Assembly: GCA_035545535.1 (NCBI GenBank)
Contig: DASZYF010000233.1
Location: 1 to 8,144, forward strand
Source of the DNA: DASZYF01 sp035545535
GTDB taxonomy: Bacteria > Actinomycetota > Actinomycetes > Mycobacteriales > CAJCIY01
DNA: 8,144 nucleotides
Direction of reading: 5' to 3'
Shown piece after piece: positions 1-6,156 of the stretch. Positions within the stretch are counted from its first letter, which is position 1. Every line of letters begins with the position of its first letter. A program made the position numbers and the translations under genes. Below the pieces are notes generated by a model, which worked only from the letters and a program-made list of their open reading frames with translations, had not been told where the DNA came from and did no database searches.

Positions 1-40
1 GCACGTGGTGTGCGGCGCCGCTCCGGAGGCAGTGCGTGGA

Positions 41-490
41 TCAGGTGGCGGGGACGACCTCGATCGGGACCGACACCGTCACCTCGGGGTGCAGGCGCAC
101 GGAGACTGTGTGCTTGCCGGCGCTCTTGATGTGGCCGGGCACCTCGATGCGGCGCTTGTCGAGCGCGGGACCGCCCGAGGCCTTCACCGCGTCGGCGACG
201 TCGGCCGGCGTGACCGAGCCGAACAGGCGCCCGCCCTTGCCGGCCCGCGCCTTGAGCGTCACCGCGACCTTGCCGAGCTCGGACGCGATCTCCTGCGCGT
301 GGCCGAGGTCGCGGACCTCGCGCGCCGAGCGGGCGCGCTTGATGTCGGCGGCCTGCTTCTCCACGCCACGGGTGGCGACGACGGCAAGACCGCGCGGCAC
401 GAGGTAGTTGCGGCCGTAGCCGTCGCGCACCTCGACCACGTCACCAGCAGCACCGAGTCCGGTGACCTCCTGGGTCAGCACGAGCTTCAT
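41..490 (-). CDS. rplI: 50S ribosomal protein L9
   Basis: Large-subunit protein L9, which binds 23S rRNA at the base of the L1 stalk through its N-terminal domain. The 149-residue product has the family's usual length. The N-terminal domain carries the signature around residues 13-34 (GAAGDVVEV, then GYGRNYLVPRG). A helical linker follows at about 42-75, then the C-terminal domain with RLFGSVTPADVADAV near 88-102. It is the last visible gene of the rpsF operon. Its ATG lies one base after the rpsR stop (TGA-C-ATG). No Shine-Dalgarno sequence is visible upstream, where the message instead reads ACCTCC, so translation probably depends on ribosomes finishing rpsR. In many actinobacteria dnaB follows, but only 40 bases remain to the window edge. 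The identification is secure. Confidence 0.98.
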   Translation of the reverse strand: MKLVLTQEVTGLGAAGDVVEVRDGYGRNYLVPRGLAVVATRGVEKQAADIKRARSAREVRDLGHAQEIASELGKVAVTLKARAGKGGRLFGSVTPADVADAVKASGGPALDKRRIEVPGHIKSAGKHTVSVRLHPEVTVSVPIEVVPAT

Positions 491-491
491 G

Positions 492-728
492 TCAGCGCGC
501 CGTGGAGGTGTAGGGCAGCAGAGCGACCTCGCGGCTGTTCTTCACCGCGATGGCGACGTCGCGCTGGTGCTGCGCGCAGTTGCCGGTGACCCGACGCGCG
601 CGGATCTTGCCGCGGTCGGAGATGTACTGGCGCAGCAGCGCGGTGTCCTTGTAGTCGACGCCGGTCGCCTTCTCCTTGCAGAAGCGGCAGACCTTCTTCT
701 TCGGCTTGCGCAGAGCAGCCTTGGGCAT
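492..728 (-). CDS. rpsR: 30S ribosomal protein S18, zinc-ribbon (C+) type
   Basis: Small-subunit protein S18, the partner of S6 on the 16S rRNA platform. The product is 78 residues, normal for the family, with the conserved core DYKDTALLRQYISDRGKI (25-42) and RRVTGNCAQHQR (45-56). Cys14, Cys17, Cys51 and His54 form a CxxC...CxxH set, so this is the zinc-binding C+ form. Actinobacteria often also carry a cysteine-free paralogue elsewhere that replaces it under zinc limitation; no such copy is in this window. The start is supported by AAGGAC on the message (738-743 on the plus strand), nine bases before the ATG. The gene is 42 bases downstream of ssb and one base upstream of rplI, in the same operon. 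Identification is certain; the zinc form is read directly from the residues. Confidence 0.97.
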   Translation of the reverse strand: MPKAALRKPKKKVCRFCKEKATGVDYKDTALLRQYISDRGKIRARRVTGNCAQHQRDVAIAVKNSREVALLPYTSTAR

Positions 729-770
729 TTCGCACTCGTCCTTAGTTCGGCTGGGGAGCAGTCAGTGAGG

Positions 771-1280
771 TCAGAAGGGGGGCTCGTCGTACGGCCCGGG
801 AGCAGAGGAAGGAGCCGGCGCGGACGCGGGCGGGTTGGACCACGGGTCGGCGACGCCGCCGCCGAAGTCACCGCCGCCACCACCACCGCTGAAGCCACCG
901 CCGCCACCACCACCACGTGCGGTCTTGTTCACGCGCGCGGTGGCGTTGCGCAGGCTCGGGCCGACGTCGTCCGCCTCGACCTCGTAGACCGTGCGCTTCT
1001 CGCCTTCCTTGGTCTCGTAGGACCGCTGCTTGAGACGGCCCTGCACGATGACCCGCGAGCCCTTCACGAGGGACTCGGCGCAGTTCTCCGCCATCTGCCG
1101 CCACACGTTGACGGTGAGGAAGAGGCCGTCGCCGTCCTTCCACTCGTTGGTGGCCTTGTCGAGGAAGCGCGGCGTGGATGCGATCCGGAAGCTCGCGACC
1201 GCCTGGCCGCTCGCCGTGAACCGCAGGTTCGGGTCCTCGACGAGGTTGCCGACGATCGTGATGTAGGTGTCGCCCGCCAT
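771..1280 (-). CDS. ssb: Single-stranded DNA-binding protein
   Basis: SSB coats single-stranded DNA in replication, repair and recombination and recruits partner proteins through its C-terminal tip. The 169-residue product begins MAGDTYITIVGNL, the typical actinobacterial start. The OB fold spans about 1-112, with the conserved stretch FLTVNVWRQMAEN (54-66) and KGSRVIVQGRL (73-83). A very glycine-rich linker follows (123-142), then a Pro/Ser/Ala stretch, then the acidic-hydrophobic tip YDEPPF at the C-terminus, which binds partner proteins in this family. It lies between rpsF and rpsR, five bases after rpsF. The Shine-Dalgarno is weak (GGGGCC, overlapping the rpsF stop), so coupling to rpsF translation is likely. 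The glycine tract is encoded by simple GGC/GGT-type codons and may vary in length between strains. Confidence 0.98.
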   Translation of the reverse strand: MAGDTYITIVGNLVEDPNLRFTASGQAVASFRIASTPRFLDKATNEWKDGDGLFLTVNVWRQMAENCAESLVKGSRVIVQGRLKQRSYETKEGEKRTVYEVEADDVGPSLRNATARVNKTARGGGGGGGFSGGGGGGDFGGGVADPWSNPPASAPAPSSAPGPYDEPPF

Positions 1281-1285
1281 CGCGA

Positions 1286-1624
1286 TCAGGCCCCAGCAGG
1301 TGCAGCAGCAGGCTTCTTCGCGGCGGCCTTGGCGGCCTTCTCGTCCGGCCGCATCAGCTTGGTGCGGAGCACCGCCTCGTTGAGGTTCAGCTGGCGGTCG
1401 AGCTCGAGCACGATCTCGGGCGTGGCCGAGAGCTGGATCACCGCGTAGATGCCTTCGAACTTCTTCTTGATGTCGTAGGCAAGACGGCGCTTGCCCCAGA
1501 CGTCGACGTTGTCGACCGACCCACCGCCGGTGCGAACGACCGACAGGTAGGTGTCGAGCGAGGGGGCGACGGTGCGCTCCTCGAGCTCGGGGTCGAGGAT
1601 CACCATCAGCTCATAGCGACGCAT
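1286..1624 (-). CDS. rpsF: 30S ribosomal protein S6
   Basis: Small-subunit protein S6, which binds the 16S rRNA platform together with S18. The 112-residue product starts MRRYELMVILDPELEE and has the conserved WGKRRLAYDIKKKFEGIY (43-60) and the LNLNEAVLRTKLMR stretch (79-92). An Ala/Lys-rich tail (95-112), common in actinobacterial S6, ends the protein. It is the first gene of the leftward operon rpsF-ssb-rpsR-rplI. A perfect AGGAGG Shine-Dalgarno (1635-1640 on the plus strand as CCTCCT) lies ten bases before the ATG. The leader upstream can fold so that this site is paired, which suggests translational feedback by S6:S18 (see the leader entry). Identification is certain. Confidence 0.98.
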   Translation of the reverse strand: MRRYELMVILDPELEERTVAPSLDTYLSVVRTGGGSVDNVDVWGKRRLAYDIKKKFEGIYAVIQLSATPEIVLELDRQLNLNEAVLRTKLMRPDEKAAKAAAKKPAAAPAGA

Positions 1625-1634
1625 GGAAGACCTG

Positions 1635-1678
1635 CCTCCTCTGGACTCAGGCGGCCACGGTCCATCCGTGGCAGGAGG
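1635..1678 (-). ncRNA. Structured rpsF leader, candidate S6:S18-binding autoregulatory element
   Basis: Read on the minus strand, the rpsF leader holds CCUCCU (1678-1673), directly followed by a perfect 7-5-7 hairpin (GCCACGG, loop AUGGA, CCGUGGC; 1672-1654), then a 13-base 3' strand, then AGGAGG (1640-1635), the rpsF Shine-Dalgarno. CCUCCU can pair with AGGAGG, closing the structure and hiding the ribosome-binding site. The bases CCG (1654-1652) lie at the 3' foot of the hairpin. S6:S18 leaders described upstream of rpsF in other bacteria place a conserved CCG beside a hairpin, mimicking the 16S rRNA site. The pairing is seen in the sequence; the protein binding is inference from that known motif. 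A second small inverted repeat (1684-1696) lies just upstream. Confidence 0.6.
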
Positions 1679-1683
1679 TCGCG

Positions 1684-1696
1684 TGCGTCACACGCA
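1684..1696 (-). repeat. Small inverted repeat at the start of the rpsF leader
   Basis: A perfect 5-3-5 inverted repeat (TGCGT, CAC, ACGCA on the plus strand). It lies immediately downstream of the predicted rpsF transcription start, so the message could begin with this small hairpin. It may protect the 5' end or serve as an operator. Short repeats of this size can occur by chance in GC-rich DNA. Confidence 0.3.
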
Positions 1697-1703
1697 GTGG
1701 AAG

Positions 1704-1709
1704 AGCCTA
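1704..1709 (-). promoter_or_regulatory. Candidate -10 box of the rpsF operon promoter
   Basis: On the minus strand TAGGCT fits the actinobacterial TANNNT -10 pattern. It would start transcription near 1697-1698, giving a leader of about 72 bases that contains the folded element before rpsF. No good -35 box is seen at the usual distance, where the 8-2-8 palindrome fills the spacer. Seen as a motif only. Confidence 0.4.
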
Positions 1710-1711
1710 TC

Positions 1712-1729
1712 AGCGGCCGTGCGGCCGCT
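1712..1729 (-). terminator. Strong 8-2-8 palindrome, possible terminator of the membrane-gene unit
   Basis: A perfect inverted repeat, AGCGGCCG-TG-CGGCCGCT, starts 16 bases after the stop codon of the Ser/Pro-rich protein gene (1746-2681). It is almost all G/C and would form a very stable stem in RNA. There is no U-run after it, so it would be a U-less (I-shaped) terminator of the kind proposed for actinobacteria. It also lies just upstream of the candidate rpsF -10 box, so it could instead be an operator site. Confidence 0.4.
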
Positions 1730-1745
1730 TGACCGTCGCTGTGGA

Positions 1746-2681
1746 TCAGGAGCGCAGGCCACGGACCGCGCGGGCGACGGCGCTGCCGACGCCGGCGATC
1801 AGGAAGATCCCGATGGTGATGGGCAGACCCCGGTGGCGGGCCGGCACGGGCTGGGCGAGGTCGACGACCGGCGGGGTCGACGGGGCTGCCGCGGTGGGCG
1901 CGGGCGTCGCCGGGGCGCTGTAGGTCGGGAGGACGATCGACGGCTCGGGCGCGACCGAGGGCTTGACCCCGCTCTGGATGGGCGCGAGGGACGGCTGCTC
2001 GCTGGGCAGCTCGCCCGGCGGGATCACCACGACGTCGGTGCTCGGCGACGCCGAGGGGCTCGCGTGGTGGCTCGCCGAAGCCGACCGGGAGGGCGCGTGC
2101 GACGCCGAGCGGGAAGGGCTCGCGGACGGCCTCGTGGACGCCGAGCGGGACGGCGATGGCGTGCCGGTGGCGACGACGCAGGCGGTGACACCGCTCGGCG
2201 GGGCAGGTGACGACGGGATCACCACGGCGGCGAGCGCGTGCTCGGACGGCTCGAGGAGCGCGGCCGGGACGTCGCCGGTGTAGCGGAGCAACGTCGGCAC
2301 CGCGGTCGGCAGCGCGAGGTGCCGCACCGCGCCGGCAGGCACCGTGACGGAGAACGTCGGCGCGTTCGTGCGCGAGACGGTCAGCGGCCGGTCCTCGTGG
2401 TTCGTGATCGACAGGCCCACGCCGTAGGACGGCGCCGCGGTCACGGGAGCGAACGAGCCGCTCTGGTAGGAGACCGGCGCGTCGTCCGCGGCGGGCGCCG
2501 CCGACGTCGACGGGGGGCAGGTCGGCAGCGCGGCGGGCCGGCTCGTGGACGTAGGCGCGCTGGTCGTCGCACCGGCCGAGGACACGTCGACCGTCGCGAT
2601 GACAGCGACCACGACGGCGAACGCACCGGCCCCGCCCGCTGCCGCGAGCGCGGCCAGACGAGAGCGGGCGCGCACGCGCAC
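1746..2681 (-). CDS. Ser/Pro-rich membrane-anchored envelope protein, unrecognised
   Basis: I do not recognise a family. The 311-residue product has a basic N-terminus and a hydrophobic stretch at about 10-33 (signal peptide or anchor). A probable beta-rich domain follows at about 65-170 (for example LSITNHEDRPLTVSRTNAPTF, 90-110), bounded by Cys55 and Cys168, which could form a disulfide outside the cell. A Ser/Pro/Arg/His-rich stretch (174-214) has PSRSAS three times (177, 189, 197). A Pro/Ala/Ser linker leads to a C-terminal membrane segment (286-304) with a short basic tail (RAVRGLRS). This layout fits an exported protein held in the membrane with a cell-wall-spanning stalk. GTG at 2681 is the first start in frame; GTG at 2675 is an alternative. 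GAGGT at 2696-2700 is far (14 bases) and sits closer to an out-of-frame ATG. It follows the GT-C gene by 84 bases, so it may share its transcript. Reality as a gene is likely; function is unknown. Confidence 0.8.
   Translation of the reverse strand: MRVRARSRLAALAAAGGAGAFAVVVAVIATVDVSSAGATTSAPTSTSRPAALPTCPPSTSAAPAADDAPVSYQSGSFAPVTAAPSYGVGLSITNHEDRPLTVSRTNAPTFSVTVPAGAVRHLALPTAVPTLLRYTGDVPAALLEPSEHALAAVVIPSSPAPPSGVTACVVATGTPSPSRSASTRPSASPSRSASHAPSRSASASHHASPSASPSTDVVVIPPGELPSEQPSLAPIQSGVKPSVAPEPSIVLPTYSAPATPAPTAAAPSTPPVVDLAQPVPARHRGLPITIGIFLIAGVGSAVARAVRGLRS
2070..2160 (-). repeat. Degenerate coding repeat (PSRSAS) in the Ser-rich stalk
   Basis: Within the Ser/Pro-rich gene, the 14-base unit GACGCCGAGCGGGA (plus strand) occurs exactly at 2101-2114 and 2137-2150, 36 bases apart, with a degraded third copy near 2075-2092. 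It encodes the repeated PSRSAS peptide. Such in-frame repeats can expand or contract, changing stalk length without breaking the frame. Confidence 0.6.
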
Positions 2682-2765
2682 ATGCTCGCATGGGGACCTC
2701 AGCGAAACCCCTGGTGACGCTCGCGATGCTGTCGTCCGCGCCCGACCGCGCCATGCCCGCGCGGC

Positions 2766-4433
2766 TCAGCCCAGGGTGAAGACGAGGTCGGGGCCGACCG
2801 TCTGCACCGTCACGCCGGCCGGCAGAGGACCGGGTGCCGGGACCTGGCCGCCGAGCTCGACCACCTCACCGACGCCGAGGGATCGCAGCGCGTCGACGGC
2901 GTCCGGCTCGGGGAAGCTCTTCGCGACGTCCCGGATCTGCGCGGTCAACGTCGGCGTGAAGCCGCTGCCGCCGTTGACGATGTCGGGGAAGCCGTCCGTC
3001 GACCAGAACATCGTCGTCTCGTCGCTGATCTCATCGGTGGGCAGCACCAGCACGGGCCGCCCGCTCGCGGCCGCGACCTTGAACGACGCGGGCTCGGGCC
3101 GCGGCTTCGGGTGCGCGGTGGTGCTGATGCCCTCCATGAGCACCAGGCCCGCGCATACCAGCGCGACCGCGACACCGACCGGCCGGGCCGTGGCCCGCGA
3201 CAGCTCGTCGACGATGCGGTCCACCCCGGTCGCGGCCAGCAGCGCGAGACCGAGCAGGGTCCACACCACCAGGCGGCTCGGGGTGCGCACCCCCTGCCAA
3301 CCCGGGACGTGGTCGAACAGCAGCCGGTAGGTCAAGCGCCCGCCCCAGGGCGTCGTGCCGAGCGCGAACAGGGCGGTGGTGCCGACGGCACCGGCGAGCA
3401 CGATCCGCCGGCGTACACCCCACACCCCGGCGACGAGACCCACGAACGCGAAGATCGTCACGAACAGACCGGGGGCGATCGTCATCTCGGCGGCCCAGCC
3501 GAGCTTCGCACGGCTCGCGTCCTGCGCGTGCCCCCACAGCCAGTCGGTCGACGGCGTGATGAGCAGCCCGCGGAACGGAGGGCTGTAGAACGAGACCTCG
3601 GCGAGCGTGCGCCGCGCCTCGGGGTGGTCGTGCACCGCCTTCAGGTAGCGCCCACCGACGAGCCCGGCGACGAGGACGAACAGCACGAGTCCGGCGCCGT
3701 CGGCGATGAGCAGCCGGCGCGGCAGCGCGGGTCGCCCGCCGACGAACCACCACCCGACCGCGATCACCGTCACGAGACCGACCACCATCGCGAAGGCGAG
3801 CCCGAGCCCGAACCCGAGCGACACCTGGTACGCCGCGACCGCCCAGCCCGCGACCGCGCACCACGGCCGCGTGTTCTCGAGCTCCGGCCGGCGACGGCCG
3901 CCGAGCGTGTAGCCGTGACCGCGCGCGAGGAGCGCGAGCGTCAGCGGCAGACCGCCGCTGCTGATGATGTGCAGGTGGCCCGCCTGCGACAGTCGCCACG
4001 GCGCGTAGCCGAACGCGAGCCCGGCGACGACGGCGCCGGGCCGGCGCGCACCGAGCTGGCGCGCGAGCAGGAACGCACCCCACGTCGCGAGCGCGAACGC
4101 CGCGATGTAGAAGGCGTTGTAGCGGACGAGCGACGCCGTCGGCCCGTTGCCGAACAGCAGCGAGAACGGCGCGTCACCGAGCAGGGAGTCGCTGAAGGCC
4201 AGCGAGTTCGGCAGCGGGAAGAAGGTGTTGCTGTCGAACGCCTGCAGCGGCTGGTGCACGAGCGCGTGCGCACCCCAGCCGAGCTGCCAGCTCTCGAGCA
4301 TCGGATCGCCGAGGTCGGCCGGGATCGTCGAGGCCGGATGCCAGGCGGACGGCCAGGTCATGGCGATCGCGATGACCGTGCTGACGCCGAGCGCGGCCCA
4401 CGCCTCGCGCGCCGCCCGCGACAGCGACCTCAT
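2766..4433 (-). CDS. Polytopic membrane protein, GT-C glycosyltransferase-like
   Basis: A 555-residue integral membrane protein with about ten hydrophobic segments (for example 13-31, 105-125, 193-230, 241-260, 318-338, 343-361, 388-404, 417-435). After the first segment the outer loop has ADLGDPMLESW (39-49); the acidic pair Asp40/Asp43 is where GT-C enzymes that use polyprenyl-phosphate sugars keep catalytic acids. The stretch VPGWQGVRTPSRLVVW (376-391) and the soluble C-terminal part (about 455-555, PVLVLPTDE, DIVNGGSGFTP, SLGVGEVVELG) recall a widespread family of uncharacterised actinobacterial GT-C-like membrane proteins. It likely transfers a sugar on the outer membrane face; donor and acceptor cannot be read. 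Its ATG overlaps the stop of the GT87 gene (ATGA) and no Shine-Dalgarno is visible, so translation is probably coupled. Membrane nature is certain; enzymatic class is moderately supported. Confidence 0.85.
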   Translation of the reverse strand: MRSLSRAAREAWAALGVSTVIAIAMTWPSAWHPASTIPADLGDPMLESWQLGWGAHALVHQPLQAFDSNTFFPLPNSLAFSDSLLGDAPFSLLFGNGPTASLVRYNAFYIAAFALATWGAFLLARQLGARRPGAVVAGLAFGYAPWRLSQAGHLHIISSGGLPLTLALLARGHGYTLGGRRRPELENTRPWCAVAGWAVAAYQVSLGFGLGLAFAMVVGLVTVIAVGWWFVGGRPALPRRLLIADGAGLVLFVLVAGLVGGRYLKAVHDHPEARRTLAEVSFYSPPFRGLLITPSTDWLWGHAQDASRAKLGWAAEMTIAPGLFVTIFAFVGLVAGVWGVRRRIVLAGAVGTTALFALGTTPWGGRLTYRLLFDHVPGWQGVRTPSRLVVWTLLGLALLAATGVDRIVDELSRATARPVGVAVALVCAGLVLMEGISTTAHPKPRPEPASFKVAAASGRPVLVLPTDEISDETTMFWSTDGFPDIVNGGSGFTPTLTAQIRDVAKSFPEPDAVDALRSLGVGEVVELGGQVPAPGPLPAGVTVQTVGPDLVFTLG

Positions 4434-6118
4434 CCGGTGGGTGCGAACGCGGGTGCGTCAGGTGGTGCCGACGGTGGTGCCGGGGGCGGCGCGACGGGGG
4501 CGGGCGGCCCGGACCAGTCGTAGCGGTCGGGCACGCCGTCGAGCACACCACCCACCGGGTCGTCGTCGATGCCGTCCTTGCGCACCGGGTCGCGGTCCGG
4601 TCGCAGGATGTCGCGCACGATGAGTGCGCAGAGGAACAGCAGCATGAGGTCGCGGACGACGACCGCGGTCGCGAACACGTCGTAGCTCACGCCCGCGCCG
4701 CTCTTGTCGAGGTGCACGAAGTAGAGGTAGCGCGTCACCACGACGACGATCTCGCTCGCCTGCCACGCGAGGAACTCCCGCCAGCGTGGTCGCGCGAGCG
4801 CCCACAGCGGCAGCAGCCACAGCGTGTACTGCGGGCTGAACACCTTGCTGGCCAGCAGGAACGCGACGACGGTGAGGAACAGCAGCTGCGGCAGGCGCGG
4901 GCGGCGCGGGGCGAGGAACGCGAGCACCAGCACCGCGGCGATGAGTACGAGCGCCGTGGCCTCCCACGCGAGGTTGAGGTGCGACGGGACGCTCCACGCG
5001 TGCGCCGGCATGTCCTGCGAGCGGTCGAGGACCGACAGCCAGCTGCCCTTGTCACGCCCGGTCGCGTGCTTGAGCAGCAGCCACAACGAGTCCCAGTCCT
5101 CGGTGCGTCGGATGTTGCCTTGGAAGAAGCGCATGACGGAGTTCGACCCGCCGTCGTGCCAGGGGGAGAGCACCGACCAGAACGAGTGACCGTCGCCGTG
5201 CCCGGTGAGGACCTGCCACGGCGACGGGCCGGCCTTCACCGCGTCGCACTCCGCCCCGCCACCCGGGCAGTCCTTGAACGACGGCGACGCGATGTAGACG
5301 GGCAGCGTCACGGCGACGAAGCCGACGACGGTGCCGATCGCGGCGCGCCACCACGCCCGCATGCGTCCCGCGCGCAGGCACAGCGCGAGCAACGGGATGA
5401 GGAACAGCGCGGGGTAGAGCTTCGCGGCCATGCCGAGGCCGAGCAGGATGCCCGCGAGCATCGGCCGCTTGCGCGCCCAGGCGAGCAACGCGGCGCTCGC
5501 CAACGCGACGGCGATCATGTCCCAGTTGGTCGCGAGGTGCAGCACGAGGGTGGGCGCCAGGGCGACGAGGGCGGCGTCCCAGATCCTTCTTCGCCCGGCC
5601 GCCAGCCCGGTGCAGATGACGGTGACCAGAGCGCCGAGGGAGAGCAGCAGGACCGTCATGTCGTAGAACAGCGCGCTCCGCGGGTCAGCGCCGTCCTTGG
5701 GCGTCGCGCCGTGCGCGACGAACGACGCCACCTCCATGACGGCGCCGATGAGCACCGGGTACTCGACGGGGTGGTCGACGTAGGGGACCTGCTTCGAGGA
5801 CAGGCCCTCGGTGCCGTACAGCGCGACGACGTCGGAGTAGCACATGCGCGTGTACTGGTAGACGCCGCCGTTGTGCGACCAGTTGCGGACGTCGCGGCAC
5901 TGCTCCTTCTGCGCCCAGCCGAACGCGCACATGAGGACGGTCAGCGCGATGAGCACGCGCAGCGGCGTGATGAACCACCGCTTCTCCCCGATGCGGGCGA
6001 AGCGCCCGGGCGGTCCGCCGATGATCGTCGACAGCTCGCGCACGAGCGGCTCGTCGTGCGAGGGCAGCACGATGCGGTCGCGCGACTGCTCCGCGTCCTG
6101 CACCGTGCCGACCGCCAC
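4430..6118 (-). CDS. Glycosyltransferase family 87-type membrane protein (Rv0051-like)
   Basis: A 562-residue polytopic protein with about twelve hydrophobic segments between 52 and 502. Motifs typical of GT87 are present: DHPVEYPVLIG (115-125), NWDMIAVALA (198-207), GMAAKLYPALFLIPLL (229-244) and KVFSPQYTLWLLPL (425-438). A long extracytoplasmic loop (about 279-384) contains DWDSLW, also seen in actinobacterial relatives. The family uses polyprenyl-phosphate mannose or related donors outside the membrane; PimE of mycobacteria is a characterised GT87 enzyme. The N-terminal 48 residues are cytoplasmic and the C-terminal tail (538-562) is Pro/Ala-rich. Start: GTG at 6118 with CAGGA seven bases upstream (6126-6130). 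Its position between the DUF5318 gene and the rpsF operon matches Rv0051 of M. tuberculosis, except that no ponA lies upstream. The acceptor is unknown. Confidence 0.9.
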   Translation of the reverse strand: MAVGTVQDAEQSRDRIVLPSHDEPLVRELSTIIGGPPGRFARIGEKRWFITPLRVLIALTVLMCAFGWAQKEQCRDVRNWSHNGGVYQYTRMCYSDVVALYGTEGLSSKQVPYVDHPVEYPVLIGAVMEVASFVAHGATPKDGADPRSALFYDMTVLLLSLGALVTVICTGLAAGRRRIWDAALVALAPTLVLHLATNWDMIAVALASAALLAWARKRPMLAGILLGLGMAAKLYPALFLIPLLALCLRAGRMRAWWRAAIGTVVGFVAVTLPVYIASPSFKDCPGGGAECDAVKAGPSPWQVLTGHGDGHSFWSVLSPWHDGGSNSVMRFFQGNIRRTEDWDSLWLLLKHATGRDKGSWLSVLDRSQDMPAHAWSVPSHLNLAWEATALVLIAAVLVLAFLAPRRPRLPQLLFLTVVAFLLASKVFSPQYTLWLLPLWALARPRWREFLAWQASEIVVVVTRYLYFVHLDKSGAGVSYDVFATAVVVRDLMLLFLCALIVRDILRPDRDPVRKDGIDDDPVGGVLDGVPDRYDWSGPPAPVAPPPAPPSAPPDAPAFAPTG

Positions 6119-6156
6119 GCAGCGATCCTGCCTTGCCGTCGCGGTGGGCGCGTACG

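Noticed and set aside
1..40. Possible start of another gene or terminator downstream of rplI
   Set aside because: Only 40 bases are visible. The short CTCCGGAG palindrome (21-28) is too small to call and no coding start can be seen.
868..915. Repeat tract considered as a CRISPR or tandem-repeat locus
   Set aside because: It is a codon-level glycine run inside ssb, with no spacer-repeat structure.
462..1448. 328-codon plus-strand open frame across rpsR, ssb and rpsF
   Set aside because: Antisense to three securely identified genes and of low-complexity composition.
1606..2754. 382-codon minus-strand frame overlapping the Ser/Pro-rich gene and the start of rpsF
   Set aside because: It encodes an Arg/Pro/Gly-rich product with no hydrophobic or family pattern, as expected of a shifted frame in GC-rich DNA. 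The other frame gives a sensible signal segment, domain and anchor.
3111..4523. 470-codon plus-strand open frame opposite the GT-C gene
   Set aside because: Product is Arg/Glu/Gln/Pro-rich with no domains. It is the mirror of a real membrane-protein gene whose codon pattern leaves the opposite strand open.
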